Part shown: positions 45,289 through 54,010 of the stretch, one piece after another | Numbering within the stretch: the stretch's first letter is position 1 | Layout of the letters: every line of letters starts with the position of its first letter | Assembly: GCA_046048055.1 (NCBI GenBank) | Contig: JBJOGW010000091.1 | Location: 1-64,000, forward strand | Length of the DNA: 64,000 nucleotides | DNA from: SYAC01 sp046048055 | Lineage (GTDB): Bacteria > Planctomycetota > Phycisphaerae > Phycisphaerales > SM1A02 | Direction of reading: 5' to 3' | The notes under the pieces: model-generated | The model's database searches: none | Seen by the model: only the letters and a program-made list of their open reading frames with translations | What the model was told of the DNA's origin: nothing | Made by a program: the position numbers and the translations under genes

Positions 45289-46584
45289 TCACATGTTCTC
45301 GAAGCGCAGGCTCTCGGCCAGCCGCGGGTCGCGTCGGCACAGCAGGCCGGCCCGGCTCAGGCGAACGAGCGTGCCGCCCACCATCAGCAGGAAGAAGCCG
45401 GCGGAGAATCCGGTCAACGTGGGGCTGAACAGCGGAGCAGGCTCGTTGGCGTAGGCCGCCAGGACCGCGTCATAGGTCTGGAATGCCGGCAGGTCGTGCG
45501 GGATCCGGGGCTGGATCAGGTAGCCCAGGTCGAGCCAGTGGAAGAACATCATCCACACCACGCCCACCATGAAGGTGGCCCGCCACCGCTTGGTCCACCG
45601 GCTGATCAGGAACAGGAACGGGATCACGAAGTGGCCCAGCAGCAGTGCCGCGCTGACCAGCCGCCACTGGCCGATCTGCCGCGCCATGAACCAGGTGGTC
45701 TCCTCGGGAATGTTGCCGTACCAGATCAGCATGTACTGGCTGAAGGCGATGTAGGCCCAGAACACCACGCCGAAACCGAACAGCATCTTGCCCAGATCCT
45801 GATAGTGCTCGGCGGTGATCAGGCCGGTCAGGAAACCCTGGCCCTGCAGCCGCATGCACAGGTACGCGATCATGGCGAAGCCGCCGGCGCAACTGGCCGC
45901 AAAGAAGTACACGCCGAACATGGTGCTGAACCAGGCGGGGTTCAGGCTCATGATCCAGTCGAACGCGGCGAACGTGGTGGTGAGTCCGAAGAGGATGGCC
46001 GCCGGCCCGGCCCACCGCTCCATGCGCCGGGTGCGATCGACGCTGCCGTCCTGGTCCTGGGCCGACGAGTTGCCCACGAAGAACCGGGCCAGGATCGCCC
46101 ACACCAGCAGGTAGACCACGGCCCGGATCATGAAGAAGCCGCTGTTCAGGTAGGCCACCTTCTTCTGGACCACGGCGACCTCGTCGGGCGCCACCTGCTT
46201 GAGGTGCTCCAGGTTGGCCCACGGAAAGAGCACGTCAAGCCGGTCCTGCCACCACAGCAGCGCGATCGGGACGAACCCCAGCCACAGCCACTGCAGGTTG
46301 CCCGCGAGCGCCTCGGCCGGCCGACGCACCACCACGCTCCAGCCCGCATGCGTGAGATGCTGGATGAATGTGAAGAACAGGCCACCCAGGCAGATGCTGA
46401 CCGCGAAGAGCCAACCCTGGAGCCAAGCCCGCATCAGGAAGCCCTGATCGCCGCTCCAGCCCAGCCACGCGCCCACCGCCAGCAGGGCCAGGCCGGCCAC
46501 CTGCAGCGTGCGGCCCCGGGGAGCCAGTCGCTCGCCCTCGATCAGCGACCGTGGGATGTCCTGCATGTTCACCGCGTGCGCCAT
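45289..46584 (-). CDS. actF: Alternative complex III subunit ActF
   Basis: A 431-residue polytopic protein with about ten hydrophobic segments, a NrfD/PsrC-related quinol-oxidising membrane subunit paralogous to ActC. Recognisable segments are FIQHLTHAGWSVVVRRPAEA, FFMIRAVVYLLVWAILARFF, LTTTFAAFDWIMSLNPAWFS and HFVIPFLFLISRWTKRW. These match ActF rather than ActC. ACIII oxidises menaquinol and reduces cytochrome c or passes electrons directly to the oxidase. ATG at 46582-46584 is chosen, one base after the actE stop. The open frame extends 18 codons upstream without similarity. The small membrane protein gene follows. Confidence 0.93.
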   Translation of the reverse strand: MAHAVNMQDIPRSLIEGERLAPRGRTLQVAGLALLAVGAWLGWSGDQGFLMRAWLQGWLFAVSICLGGLFFTFIQHLTHAGWSVVVRRPAEALAGNLQWLWLGFVPIALLWWQDRLDVLFPWANLEHLKQVAPDEVAVVQKKVAYLNSGFFMIRAVVYLLVWAILARFFVGNSSAQDQDGSVDRTRRMERWAGPAAILFGLTTTFAAFDWIMSLNPAWFSTMFGVYFFAASCAGGFAMIAYLCMRLQGQGFLTGLITAEHYQDLGKMLFGFGVVFWAYIAFSQYMLIWYGNIPEETTWFMARQIGQWRLVSAALLLGHFVIPFLFLISRWTKRWRATFMVGVVWMMFFHWLDLGYLIQPRIPHDLPAFQTYDAVLAAYANEPAPLFSPTLTGFSAGFFLLMVGGTLVRLSRAGLLCRRDPRLAESLRFENM

Positions 46585-46585
46585 G

Positions 46586-47263
46586 TCACTTCGCCTCCGC
46601 CAGCTTGACGCCGGCCGGCACGTCCTGCGGACGCGCATTCTGACTTCGCTGCAGGACCTTCACCCAGGCCGCGATGGCCCAGCGGTCCTCCACGGGGACC
46701 TGACTGCCGTATCCGGCCATGTTGCGGATGCCGTGCGTGATCGTGTGGAAGAGCTGCCCCACCGGCTGCCCGGTGACCGTCTCGTCGTGGACCAGGTTCT
46801 TGGCCTGCACCCAGACCGTGCCGTTGACGGGCCCGTTGGTGTTGGCCACCAGTTCCATGGCCTTGTCGTTCACGATGCCGTCGCCACCGCCGGTCTCGCC
46901 ATGGCACACGGAGCAGTAGATGTTGTATCGCTCCTGTCCCCGCTGGAGCGTGGCCAGCGCGAGCGGCACCTCCGCGGGCAGCGTGTCGGCCCACTGGCCG
47001 TTGACCACGCCGTCGTACAGGTGGCCGTCCAGATAGGTCTCGCCCCGGGCGACCGTGCTCTCCACCGGCGGCCGGATGGTGCGGCGGTCGGCGAAGAGCG
47101 GGTTCACGGCCTGAGTCTTGAACTTGGCCTGAAAGTCCATGTCCTGAATGATGTGGATGGGCAGGTTGGGGTTGGGCGTGGCACGCACGCGCGCGATCAC
47201 TGCCGGCGGGATCAGCAGGCAGAGCAGAAGGATCAGGCCCACGTAGAGGAAGGAACGCGGCAT
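46586..47263 (-). CDS. actE: Alternative complex III monoheme cytochrome c subunit ActE
   Basis: A 225-residue protein with an N-terminal membrane anchor or signal (FLYVGLILLLCLLIPPAVIA) and a class I cytochrome c domain: heme site YNIYCSVCHGETGGGDGIV, and a C-terminal GIRNMAGYGSQVP region with the distal Met. The segment ATPNPNLPIHIIQDMDFQAK is typical of ActE. It receives electrons within ACIII and donates to the caa3 oxidase. ATG at 47261-47263 lies next to the actD stop, with one base between. It is followed by actF. The gene order A-B-C-D-E-F is the canonical order for this complex. Confidence 0.94.
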   Translation of the reverse strand: MPRSFLYVGLILLLCLLIPPAVIARVRATPNPNLPIHIIQDMDFQAKFKTQAVNPLFADRRTIRPPVESTVARGETYLDGHLYDGVVNGQWADTLPAEVPLALATLQRGQERYNIYCSVCHGETGGGDGIVNDKAMELVANTNGPVNGTVWVQAKNLVHDETVTGQPVGQLFHTITHGIRNMAGYGSQVPVEDRWAIAAWVKVLQRSQNARPQDVPAGVKLAEAK

Positions 47264-47264
47264 G

Positions 47265-47879
47265 TCAGGCCTCCACCGCCTCGACGGCCTTGGCACCCAG
47301 GCCTCGCAGGAAGTCCTCGGTGCGGCTGCGGAAGAAGAGCGGGTCGCGCGACTGGATCACGATGAAGAAGCGGTCATCGGTGGCGCGAAGAAATCGCCGG
47401 TTCGCCAGCAGCGGGTGCGAGAGCCATGGCAGCCCGTTCAGCAGCAGCATCAGGCCCACGCAGCTGGTGGCGGCCAGCAGGATGGTGAGTTCGAACATGA
47501 CCGGAATGAACGCCGGCAGGCTCAGCAGCGGCTTGCCGCTGATCAGGAACGGGTAGCCCGTGACCCACACCAGCGCCCACACCGAGATGCTGCTGGAGTT
47601 GGTGAAGGCCTGCAGGATGAAGCCCACGATGGTTCCCGTGAGACCGGCGCCGAACACCAGCACGGGCAGGATGGTGCGCTGGATGCCCATGGCCTTGTCG
47701 AGCCCGTGCACCGGGAAGGGCGTGTGGCAGTCCCACCATCGGTAGCCGGCGTCGCGCACCTTCTCGGCTGCGTGCAGGAGTGCGGCAGGATCGTGGAACT
47801 CGGCCAGCACGCCGTGGATCCGCGCGCGGGCGGCGGCGGGTGCCTGGGTGGTTCCGGTGTTGGGAGCGAAGGTGGTCAT
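47265..47879 (-). CDS. actD: Alternative complex III subunit ActD (DUF3341)
   Basis: A 204-residue protein matching DUF3341/ActD: a soluble N-terminal part with VLAEFHDPAALLHAAEKVRD and WWDCHTPFPVHGLDKAMG, then two membrane helices (~70-90 and ~125-150) around FLISGKPLLSLPAFIPVMFE, and a short C-terminal region ending in FLRGLGAKAVEAVEA. WDxHTPFPVHGLDxAMG is the diagnostic motif. ActD stabilises the membrane arm of ACIII and has no cofactor. It starts 21 bases after actC and its stop is one base before actE. Confidence 0.95.
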   Translation of the reverse strand: MTTFAPNTGTTQAPAAARARIHGVLAEFHDPAALLHAAEKVRDAGYRWWDCHTPFPVHGLDKAMGIQRTILPVLVFGAGLTGTIVGFILQAFTNSSSISVWALVWVTGYPFLISGKPLLSLPAFIPVMFELTILLAATSCVGLMLLLNGLPWLSHPLLANRRFLRATDDRFFIVIQSRDPLFFRSRTEDFLRGLGAKAVEAVEA

Positions 47880-47900
47880 CGGGTGTTCGTCCGGTTCCGT

Positions 47901-49403
47901 TCAGGAGGCCTCGTGCGATCGCTGGGTGTCGGGACTGGCGTGGGCCGCCTGCGCGGCACCCCCGCCATGGTGGTGATGCCATCCCTCCCAGTGCGGATCC
48001 GCCTGGGGCATGGTGGCCTTGATCTCGGCGATGGCCACCATGGGCAGGTAGCGGCAGAACAGCAGGAAGAGCGTGCCGAACAGGCCGAAGGCGCCCAGCA
48101 TGGTGCCCATGTCGATCCACGTCGGGGTGAAGAAGTCCCAGCTGGTCGGCAGGAAGTCGTTGGCCAGACTGGTCACGATGATCACGAATCGCTCGAACCA
48201 CATGCCGATGTTCACCACCAGGCTGAGCACGAACATGAGCGGGATGCTGGTGCGGATCCGCTTGCTCCAGAACAGCTGCGGAGTGATCACGTTGCAGCTG
48301 ACCATGATCCAGTAGGCCCACCAGTACTGGCCGAAGGCGCGGTTCACGAACGCGAACTTCTCGTAGATCGCGCCGGAGTACCACGCGATGAAGAACTCCA
48401 TGGAGTACGCGTAGCCCACCATGCATCCCGTCACCAGGATGATCTTGTTCATGTTGTCCAGGTGGCGCAGCGTGATCATGTCCTTCAGGCCGAAGAGCTG
48501 CCGGGCGGGCACGGCCAGCGTGACCACCATGGCGAACCCGCTGAAGATGGCGCCAGCCACGAAGTACGGCGGGAAGATGGTGGTGTGCCAGCCTGGCAGC
48601 TGGCTCACCGCGAAGTCGAAGCTCACCACGCTGTGCACGCTGAGCACCAGCGGCGTGCTGAGCGCCGCCAGCAGCAGGTAGGCACGCTCGTACCGGTGCC
48701 AATGCCGGTTGCTGCCGCGCCACCCCAGCGAGAACAGGCCGTAGGCGAACTGCTGGATGGTGCCCTTGGCGCGGTCGCGCAAGGTGGCCAGGTCGGGGAT
48801 CAGGCCCACGTACCAGAACAGCAGCGACACCGTGAAGTAGGTGCTCACCGCGAACACGTCCCACAGCAGCGGGCTGCGGAACTGCGGCCACATCTCCATC
48901 TGGTTGGGAATCGGGAAGAGCCAGTACGCCAGCCACACCCGGCCCACGTGGATGCCCGGGAAGAGGCCGGCGCAGATCACGGCGAAGATGGTCATGGCCT
49001 CGGCGAAGCGGTTGATGCCGGTGCGCCACTTCTGGCGGAAAAGGAACAGGATGGCGCTGATGAGCGTGCCGGCGTGGCCGATGCCGACCCAGAACACGAA
49101 GTTGGTGATGTCGAAGGCCCACATCACCGGGTTGTTCAGCCCCCAGACACCCACACCCGCGAAGATCAGGTAGGTCACGCAGAAGCCGAGCAGGCCCACC
49201 AGGGCCAGGCTGACCGCGAAGGCGGCGTACCAGGCGAAGGGCGGCCGCGGCGACTCGGCCACCTGGCAGACCTGCCGAGTGACCTGGCCGAAACGGTCCA
49301 TGTTCAGGACCAGCGTGGCCCGCTGGCCAGGCACCTCGGCGGTGTTGTCATGCTCCTGAAAGCCGGGCAGCCGACCGGTCGCGTGGGTGGGTATGGCGCT
49401 CAT
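47901..49403 (-). CDS. actC: Alternative complex III subunit ActC (NrfD-like)
   Basis: A 500-residue membrane protein of the NrfD/PsrC family with ten membrane segments; likely the main quinol-binding subunit. Conserved segments are NPVMWAFDITNFVFWVGIGH, AGTLISAILFLFRQKWR, RWRGSNRHWHRYERAYLLLA-type RGSNRHWHRYERAY, SVHSVVSFDFAVSQLPGWHT and TTIFPPYFVAGAIFSGFAMV. The C-terminal tail is His-rich (WEGWHHHHGGG). The start ATG at 49401-49403 overlaps the actB stop (ATGA), so synthesis is probably coupled. Proton translocation by this subunit has been suggested for the family. Confidence 0.95.
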   Translation of the reverse strand: MSAIPTHATGRLPGFQEHDNTAEVPGQRATLVLNMDRFGQVTRQVCQVAESPRPPFAWYAAFAVSLALVGLLGFCVTYLIFAGVGVWGLNNPVMWAFDITNFVFWVGIGHAGTLISAILFLFRQKWRTGINRFAEAMTIFAVICAGLFPGIHVGRVWLAYWLFPIPNQMEMWPQFRSPLLWDVFAVSTYFTVSLLFWYVGLIPDLATLRDRAKGTIQQFAYGLFSLGWRGSNRHWHRYERAYLLLAALSTPLVLSVHSVVSFDFAVSQLPGWHTTIFPPYFVAGAIFSGFAMVVTLAVPARQLFGLKDMITLRHLDNMNKIILVTGCMVGYAYSMEFFIAWYSGAIYEKFAFVNRAFGQYWWAYWIMVSCNVITPQLFWSKRIRTSIPLMFVLSLVVNIGMWFERFVIIVTSLANDFLPTSWDFFTPTWIDMGTMLGAFGLFGTLFLLFCRYLPMVAIAEIKATMPQADPHWEGWHHHHGGGAAQAAHASPDTQRSHEAS

Positions 49404-52400
49404 GCGCGTGCTCCGTGGTCACGGCGCGCGTCGGCGTGACCGCCGTGGCCATGATCGTGTCCATGGTGGTCGTGTCCGTGGTCGTGTCCGTGGTCGTGGG
49501 CGCCATGGTCCACGGCCGGGTTGCTCACCCGTGCCAGGTACTTCAGGCGAGGCTTGGTGTTGAGCTCCTCCAGCATGCCGTAGGCCACCTTGCTCGCATG
49601 CAACCGGCTGACCTGGCTGGACGGATCGTTGAGATCGCCGAACACGATGGCGTTTGCCGGGCACGCCTGCTGACAGGCCGTGCGGATGGCGCCATCCGGG
49701 ATGCTGAAGTTGGCCTTGCCACTGGCCACGCCGCCCGCCTTCACCCACTCGTTCTTGTAGTGGATCTTGGCCTGCGCGATGCGCTGCACGCAGAAGGAGC
49801 ACTTCTCCATCACGCCGCGCATGCGCACCGTGACCTCGGGGTTGAACTGCATGCGAAGCCACTCGTCAGGGCCGGTCTCCACGAAATACTCGGGCTTCAC
49901 CGCAAGGGGGCCCGTCTGCTCGCGGATGGGCTCGCGGCGCTGGTAGTCGAAGAAGTTGAAGCGGCGCACCTTGTAGGGGCAGTTGTTGCTGCAGTACCGC
50001 GTGCCGATGCAGCGGTTGTAGACCATGTTGTTCAGGCCATCCGAGTCATGGACCGTGGCGGCCACCGGGCACACCTGCTCGCACGGTGCATTCTCGCACT
50101 GCACGCAGGTGACCGGCTGCACCGAGAAGCCGTCCGGGCGTGAGGGGTCGGCGCCGCGGAAGTACCGGTCCACGCGGATCCAGAACATCTCGCGTCCACG
50201 CTTGACCTGGTCCTTGCCGACGATCGGGATGTTGTTCTCGGCCTGACACGCGGTGACGCACGCCTGGCAGCCGGTGCAGGTGGTCAGGTCCACGCTCATG
50301 GCCCAGCGGAACTGGGCGCCATCCATGGTGCTCTCCTGCCACAGGCTCAGGCGATGCGGCACATGCGTGGCATGGGCCGCGAAGTCCGGGTGGTGGCGGT
50401 AGTTCTCGAGCGTGGTGCTCCGGACCAGCGAGGGCAGCCGCTCCTGGATGCCGGCGTGCGGCACCGAGGGAATGAGCGCCGCGTCGATGCTTCCGTGGTC
50501 CTGCGTGTGTGCAAAGGTGTACGTGCCACCCGTGGCCTTGAGGCTGCAGCCCCGCACCAGGGCCATGTGGTCCGTGGTGCGGAGCGTGTAGGCGTTGAAC
50601 CCGGCATCGCGCGCCAGGCTGCCCGCGGCCTGCCCGCGACCGCATCCCAGCGAGATGGCCGCCGAGTCGTCCACCATGCCGGGCACGGGGAACACCGCGG
50701 CCTCGAGCGAGCGGCCGGCGGCGGAGACCTGGACCATGCTGCCCTGCTTCAGGTCCAGTCGCCGCATGGTGGCGGGCGAGAGCAGCAGCGCGTTGTCCCA
50801 GGTGATCTTGGTGACCGGATCGGGCAGTTCCTGCATCCAGCCGATGTTGGCGAATCGGCCGTCAAGCAGTCGGCTGTCGGGGATGAAGCAGAGCTCCAGG
50901 TTGGCGTCGCGCGACGCCGGCTGCGCGTTGGCCAGCGTCGTGACCGCCTTGGCCACCTCACCCGCACGGATCGTGGCCATGGCTCCCGAGGGCGAGCCGG
51001 CGGAGGACACGCCCTTCTCCAGGCATCCACGCCACAGGGCCTCGAAGGCGGAACCGGTCAGGCCGCTCGAGGACATCATGGTGCGGCGAACGATGGCCAG
51101 GCCATCCTTGGGCTCGTTGCCGCCGAGCAGCATGGCGAGCATCTCGATCGCGCTCACGCCACCCTGTGCGGGATCGATCAGGGGCTGGATCAGCGGCTGC
51201 TGGATCGATCTTGCGCCGTCCGGTGCGGTGACATCGCCCCAGCACTCCAGAAAGTGAGCCTGAGGCACATGGAAGGTGCACGCGGGATCCACGCTCGTCT
51301 CGTCGCGGTGGTAGGCAAGGCGAGCCACGTTGGGCACCTGGGCCATGGCCTTGGCGAACTCCAGGTCGGCCGGCGCGTCATAGCAGGGATTGCTGCCAAG
51401 GATCAGGAGCGTGTCCACCTGCCCTGCGGCCATGGCCTTGCAGAGCTCCTGGATCGATGCGGTGGCCATCTCCGCCGGCTGCATCCGCAGCGTGGTGCCA
51501 TGGGCGCCAATCGCGGCGTTGATGGCGGCCGCCAGCGCGTGTGCCTCGGCGGGTTGGCCCGTGCCGCATCGCACGAATGCGCGTCCCTTGGCGCCCTGCA
51601 GGTCCTTGACCAGCTGGTCGAAGATTTCCCGCGAGTGATCGTCGAGCAGTCCCTTGCTTGCCGGCGAACCCGCCAGCAGATCGATCGCCGACGTCAGCTC
51701 GCCGCTTCCGCCCACGCCCAGCGCCTTCGCCAGCATCGCAAGCAGCACCGGAATGTCGCCGCGACGAACCGCCAGTCGGCTGTCCGCCGCCATGCCCGTC
51801 ACCGTCAGGTGGGGCTCGACGGCATAGAGCCGGTTCTGCTCCTGCTTGGCCGGGTCATCGCCGCTCAGCCGGCGGCCGGCGGCCCAGTCGCGGGTGAACC
51901 GCAGCGACAGCGGATCGGTGCCGAGCATGTCCCAGTCGAAGGCCGCGATCACCGAGGCCTTGTCCACCTGCGGCAGCACCTGCATGGCGGTGCCGAAGGC
52001 CGTTCGCGTTCCCTCGAGCGAGGCCGTGGCGGCGAGTGCCTCCCACGTCACCACGGTCGCCTTGGGGAACGCCTGACGCACCCGCGAAAGCATGTCGCGC
52101 ACCGAGGGACTTGCAGTCGCGGGCAACAGGATCGAGAGACCCTGACCCTGCGTCGCGCCAAGGGCCTTGGCGCGCTCCGCGATCCACGCCTTGAACTCGG
52201 CCATGTTCGAGGCCTCGCCCGACCTGAAGACCTGGCGACTGCGCTCGGGGTCGTAGAGCTCGAGCACGCGAGCCTGCATCCATGGCGTGCTGGCGCCGCC
52301 CCAGAACGGATGATCCGGGTTGCCGTCGAGCTTGATCGGGCGACCGTCGTAGCTGGTGGCCACCAGTCCGTATCCCACGCCCTGAACCTCGCAGGCCGTG

Positions 52401-52762
52401 GCATAGGTCACCGGAACGCCCGGCGTGCGGTTTGCGGGCTGGCTGGCGTTTGGAACGATCTCGCTCTCGGGCCAGCGGCGGCACCCGGCCAGGCCGAGGC
52501 CCGCCAGCGCGAACCCCGCACCCATGATCTTGATGAAGGTACGGCGGTCCTCCCCAGTCAACTCGTCGGCGGCCACCGGAAACTCCCGATGCGCAAACGC
52601 CATCGCCTGGGCATCCTCCTCGCGTTCGCCGAGCGACCGCCACCACGAGGCACCCTTGCGGGCATCCACCGCGGGCTTGGCCGGGCTGCAGCCGCAGCCG
52701 CTTGCCGGCTCCTGCGCCACAGGAAGCGAAATGGTCCGTTCGGAGCCGTTCAGCGATGGCAT
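49400..52762 (-). CDS. actB: Alternative complex III iron-sulfur subunit ActB
   Basis: A 1120-residue fusion of a molybdopterin-oxidoreductase-like domain (without its cofactor in known ACIII) and a ferredoxin-like domain. A Tat signal is present after a soluble leader: RRTFIKIMGAGFALAGLGLA, ending in GC. The C-terminal domain has four clusters of cysteines: CTGCQACVTACQAEN, CVQCENAPCEQVCPV, CIGTRYCSNNCPYK and CSFCVQR with CQQACPA. The tail is a His-rich stretch (HDHGHDHGHDHHGHDHGHGG). ATG at 52760-52762 is chosen over TTG three codons earlier. It overlaps actA by 13 bases and actC by four. A tatC gene lies at 57726. Confidence 0.95.
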   Translation of the reverse strand: MPSLNGSERTISLPVAQEPASGCGCSPAKPAVDARKGASWWRSLGEREEDAQAMAFAHREFPVAADELTGEDRRTFIKIMGAGFALAGLGLAGCRRWPESEIVPNASQPANRTPGVPVTYATACEVQGVGYGLVATSYDGRPIKLDGNPDHPFWGGASTPWMQARVLELYDPERSRQVFRSGEASNMAEFKAWIAERAKALGATQGQGLSILLPATASPSVRDMLSRVRQAFPKATVVTWEALAATASLEGTRTAFGTAMQVLPQVDKASVIAAFDWDMLGTDPLSLRFTRDWAAGRRLSGDDPAKQEQNRLYAVEPHLTVTGMAADSRLAVRRGDIPVLLAMLAKALGVGGSGELTSAIDLLAGSPASKGLLDDHSREIFDQLVKDLQGAKGRAFVRCGTGQPAEAHALAAAINAAIGAHGTTLRMQPAEMATASIQELCKAMAAGQVDTLLILGSNPCYDAPADLEFAKAMAQVPNVARLAYHRDETSVDPACTFHVPQAHFLECWGDVTAPDGARSIQQPLIQPLIDPAQGGVSAIEMLAMLLGGNEPKDGLAIVRRTMMSSSGLTGSAFEALWRGCLEKGVSSAGSPSGAMATIRAGEVAKAVTTLANAQPASRDANLELCFIPDSRLLDGRFANIGWMQELPDPVTKITWDNALLLSPATMRRLDLKQGSMVQVSAAGRSLEAAVFPVPGMVDDSAAISLGCGRGQAAGSLARDAGFNAYTLRTTDHMALVRGCSLKATGGTYTFAHTQDHGSIDAALIPSVPHAGIQERLPSLVRSTTLENYRHHPDFAAHATHVPHRLSLWQESTMDGAQFRWAMSVDLTTCTGCQACVTACQAENNIPIVGKDQVKRGREMFWIRVDRYFRGADPSRPDGFSVQPVTCVQCENAPCEQVCPVAATVHDSDGLNNMVYNRCIGTRYCSNNCPYKVRRFNFFDYQRREPIREQTGPLAVKPEYFVETGPDEWLRMQFNPEVTVRMRGVMEKCSFCVQRIAQAKIHYKNEWVKAGGVASGKANFSIPDGAIRTACQQACPANAIVFGDLNDPSSQVSRLHASKVAYGMLEELNTKPRLKYLARVSNPAVDHGAHDHGHDHGHDHHGHDHGHGGHADARRDHGARA

Positions 52763-53403
52763 GTGGAGCAATTCTCGCTTGGATGGATGTTGAAGTTCTT
52801 CTGCAACTGCTCACGCTGCTCGCGTGTGAGCTCCTTGGACTGGTCCCACGCCAGATTGGTCACCTGCGAGACCGGGCGGAGTCGGTCGACCGGATCGCGG
52901 TGGCACTCCAGGCACCAGCCCATGGAGAGCGGCGCCACGCGATAGACCTCCTCCATCTGGTCCACGCGACCGTGGCACTCCACGCAGCCCACGCCGCGGT
53001 TCACGTGGGCCGCATGGTTGAAGTACGCGTAGTCGCCGAGCTTGTGCACCTTGACCCACTCGATGGGCATGCCGGTCTCGTAGCTCTGCTTCACCTTGGC
53101 CAGCTTGGGGCTGTCGCGGTGGATCTGGGTGTGGCAGTTCATGCAGGTCTGGGTGGCGGGAACCGCGGCGAAGCCCGCGTGCTCGACCGTGTTGTGGCAG
53201 TACCGGCAGTCCATCCCAAGCTTGCCCGCGTGCGTTGCATGGCTGTACGGGACCGGCTGGTGGGGCATGTAGCCGGCCTCCAGCGTCTTGGGGCTGAAGC
53301 CGTAGGCCACGAACATGACCGCATAGAGCGGGGCAATGGCCCCCACCACCAGCACGAACGGCAGGAGGGCGTTGGACCATCGGGGGAAGAGGAATCGGCT
53401 CAC
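52750..53403 (-). CDS. actA: Alternative complex III pentaheme cytochrome c subunit ActA
   Basis: A 217-residue subunit with an N-terminal membrane anchor (SRFLFPRWSNALLPFVLVVG) and five CxxCH heme sites: CRYCH, CMNCH, CVECH, CLECH and CSTCH. It takes electrons from ActB and passes them on to ActE or the oxidase. The start is chosen as GTG at 53401-53403 because the protein then begins at the family N-terminus (SRFLFPRWSN) and a promoter and hairpin lie just upstream. An in-frame ATG at 53527-53529 would add 42 residues without similarity. It is the first gene of the thirteen-gene act-cox operon. Confidence 0.9.
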   Translation of the reverse strand: MSRFLFPRWSNALLPFVLVVGAIAPLYAVMFVAYGFSPKTLEAGYMPHQPVPYSHATHAGKLGMDCRYCHNTVEHAGFAAVPATQTCMNCHTQIHRDSPKLAKVKQSYETGMPIEWVKVHKLGDYAYFNHAAHVNRGVGCVECHGRVDQMEEVYRVAPLSMGWCLECHRDPVDRLRPVSQVTNLAWDQSKELTREQREQLQKNFNIHPSENCSTCHR

Positions 53404-53435
53404 GGCCTGGTGGGTCCTGGGGAGGAGGCGGGCAA

Positions 53436-53499
53436 ACTTCGTGCCTTTTTGCACGAAGTCGATCGGGAAATGGTATTGAGGGGAACCGGAACCCGTCAA
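53436..53499 (-). promoter_or_regulatory. Promoter and leader hairpin of the act-cox operon
   Basis: On the minus strand TTGACG (53494-53499), an 18-base spacer and TACCAT (53470-53475) form a good sigma-70-like promoter. Within the ~60-base leader is a perfect 9-bp hairpin, ACTTCGTGC (53451-53459) with GCACGAAGT (53436-53444), loop AAAAAG. The hairpin lies about 33 bases before the GTG start. It may stabilise the long mRNA or act in regulation. Confidence 0.5.
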
Positions 53500-53542
53500 C
53501 GGAGCACCGAATTCTGGTTTCCCGACCATTCCAGGGGTCCGG

Positions 53543-53548
53543 TACCTT
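53543..53548 (+). promoter_or_regulatory. Putative -10 element for leaderless EIIA gene
   Basis: TACCTT followed by six bases and ATG at 53555; identical hexamer and spacing to acs. No ribosome site in between. Confidence 0.45.
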
Positions 53549-53554
53549 GGCCCC

Positions 53555-54010
53555 ATGCTCGAGCCGATGCTTCTGAGGGAACTTGTCCGACGGCTTCCGG
53601 AACGACCGGATGCGACCATGCTCATCCGAACATGTTCCGAACAGATGTCGGCGGTCACCGGACTGGCGGCACCAACCCTGGAGCAGGCCTTCACGGAGCG
53701 GCTGCGGCGTGGCGGCGTGGCCACTTCGGAGGGCGTGGCCTTCCCCCATGCCGTGATCGCGGGGGTGCGCCGCACCGCCGTCGGCTGCCTGCTCATTCCC
53801 GGAGGCGTGGACCTGGATCCGGCCCAGCCAGCCAGCGACCTGGTCTTTGTGCTCGCTGGCGACTCCGCCCGCCCGTGGGAGCATGTTCGACTGCTCGCCC
53901 GTCTCAGTCGGATCGCCGCGGACGAGGCCTCACGAAAGCGGATCCGCGCCGCCACAACCGACGCGGCGCTGCTGGAGATCCTTCTGAAGGAGGACGCATC
54001 GCATGGATGA
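53555..54010 (+). CDS. PTS EIIA (PtsN/fructose-type) domain protein
   Basis: A 151-residue protein of the PTS EIIA type-2 fold (PtsN-like). The phospho-accepting His lies in GGVATSEGVAFPHAVIAG, and the following region (VGCLLIPGGVDLDPA, LVFVLAGDSARPWEHVRLLA) matches the family. No EIIB or EIIC is nearby, so it is more likely regulatory than a sugar transporter part. It overlaps the PII-like gene by eight bases and leads a run with two cation/proton antiporters. EIIA-Ntr proteins control potassium transport in other bacteria, so regulation of the antiporters is a reasonable inference. TACCTT six bases upstream supports a leaderless start. Confidence 0.85.
   Translation: MLEPMLLRELVRRLPERPDATMLIRTCSEQMSAVTGLAAPTLEQAFTERLRRGGVATSEGVAFPHAVIAGVRRTAVGCLLIPGGVDLDPAQPASDLVFVLAGDSARPWEHVRLLARLSRIAADEASRKRIRAATTDAALLEILLKEDASHG

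Noticed and set aside
47262..49439. 725-codon open frame opposite actC/actD
   Set aside because: Same effect; the minus-strand genes carry clear family motifs.
53404..53529. Upstream ATG start for actA
   Set aside because: Adds 42 residues without similarity and would place the promoter and a perfect hairpin inside the coding region; not fully excluded.
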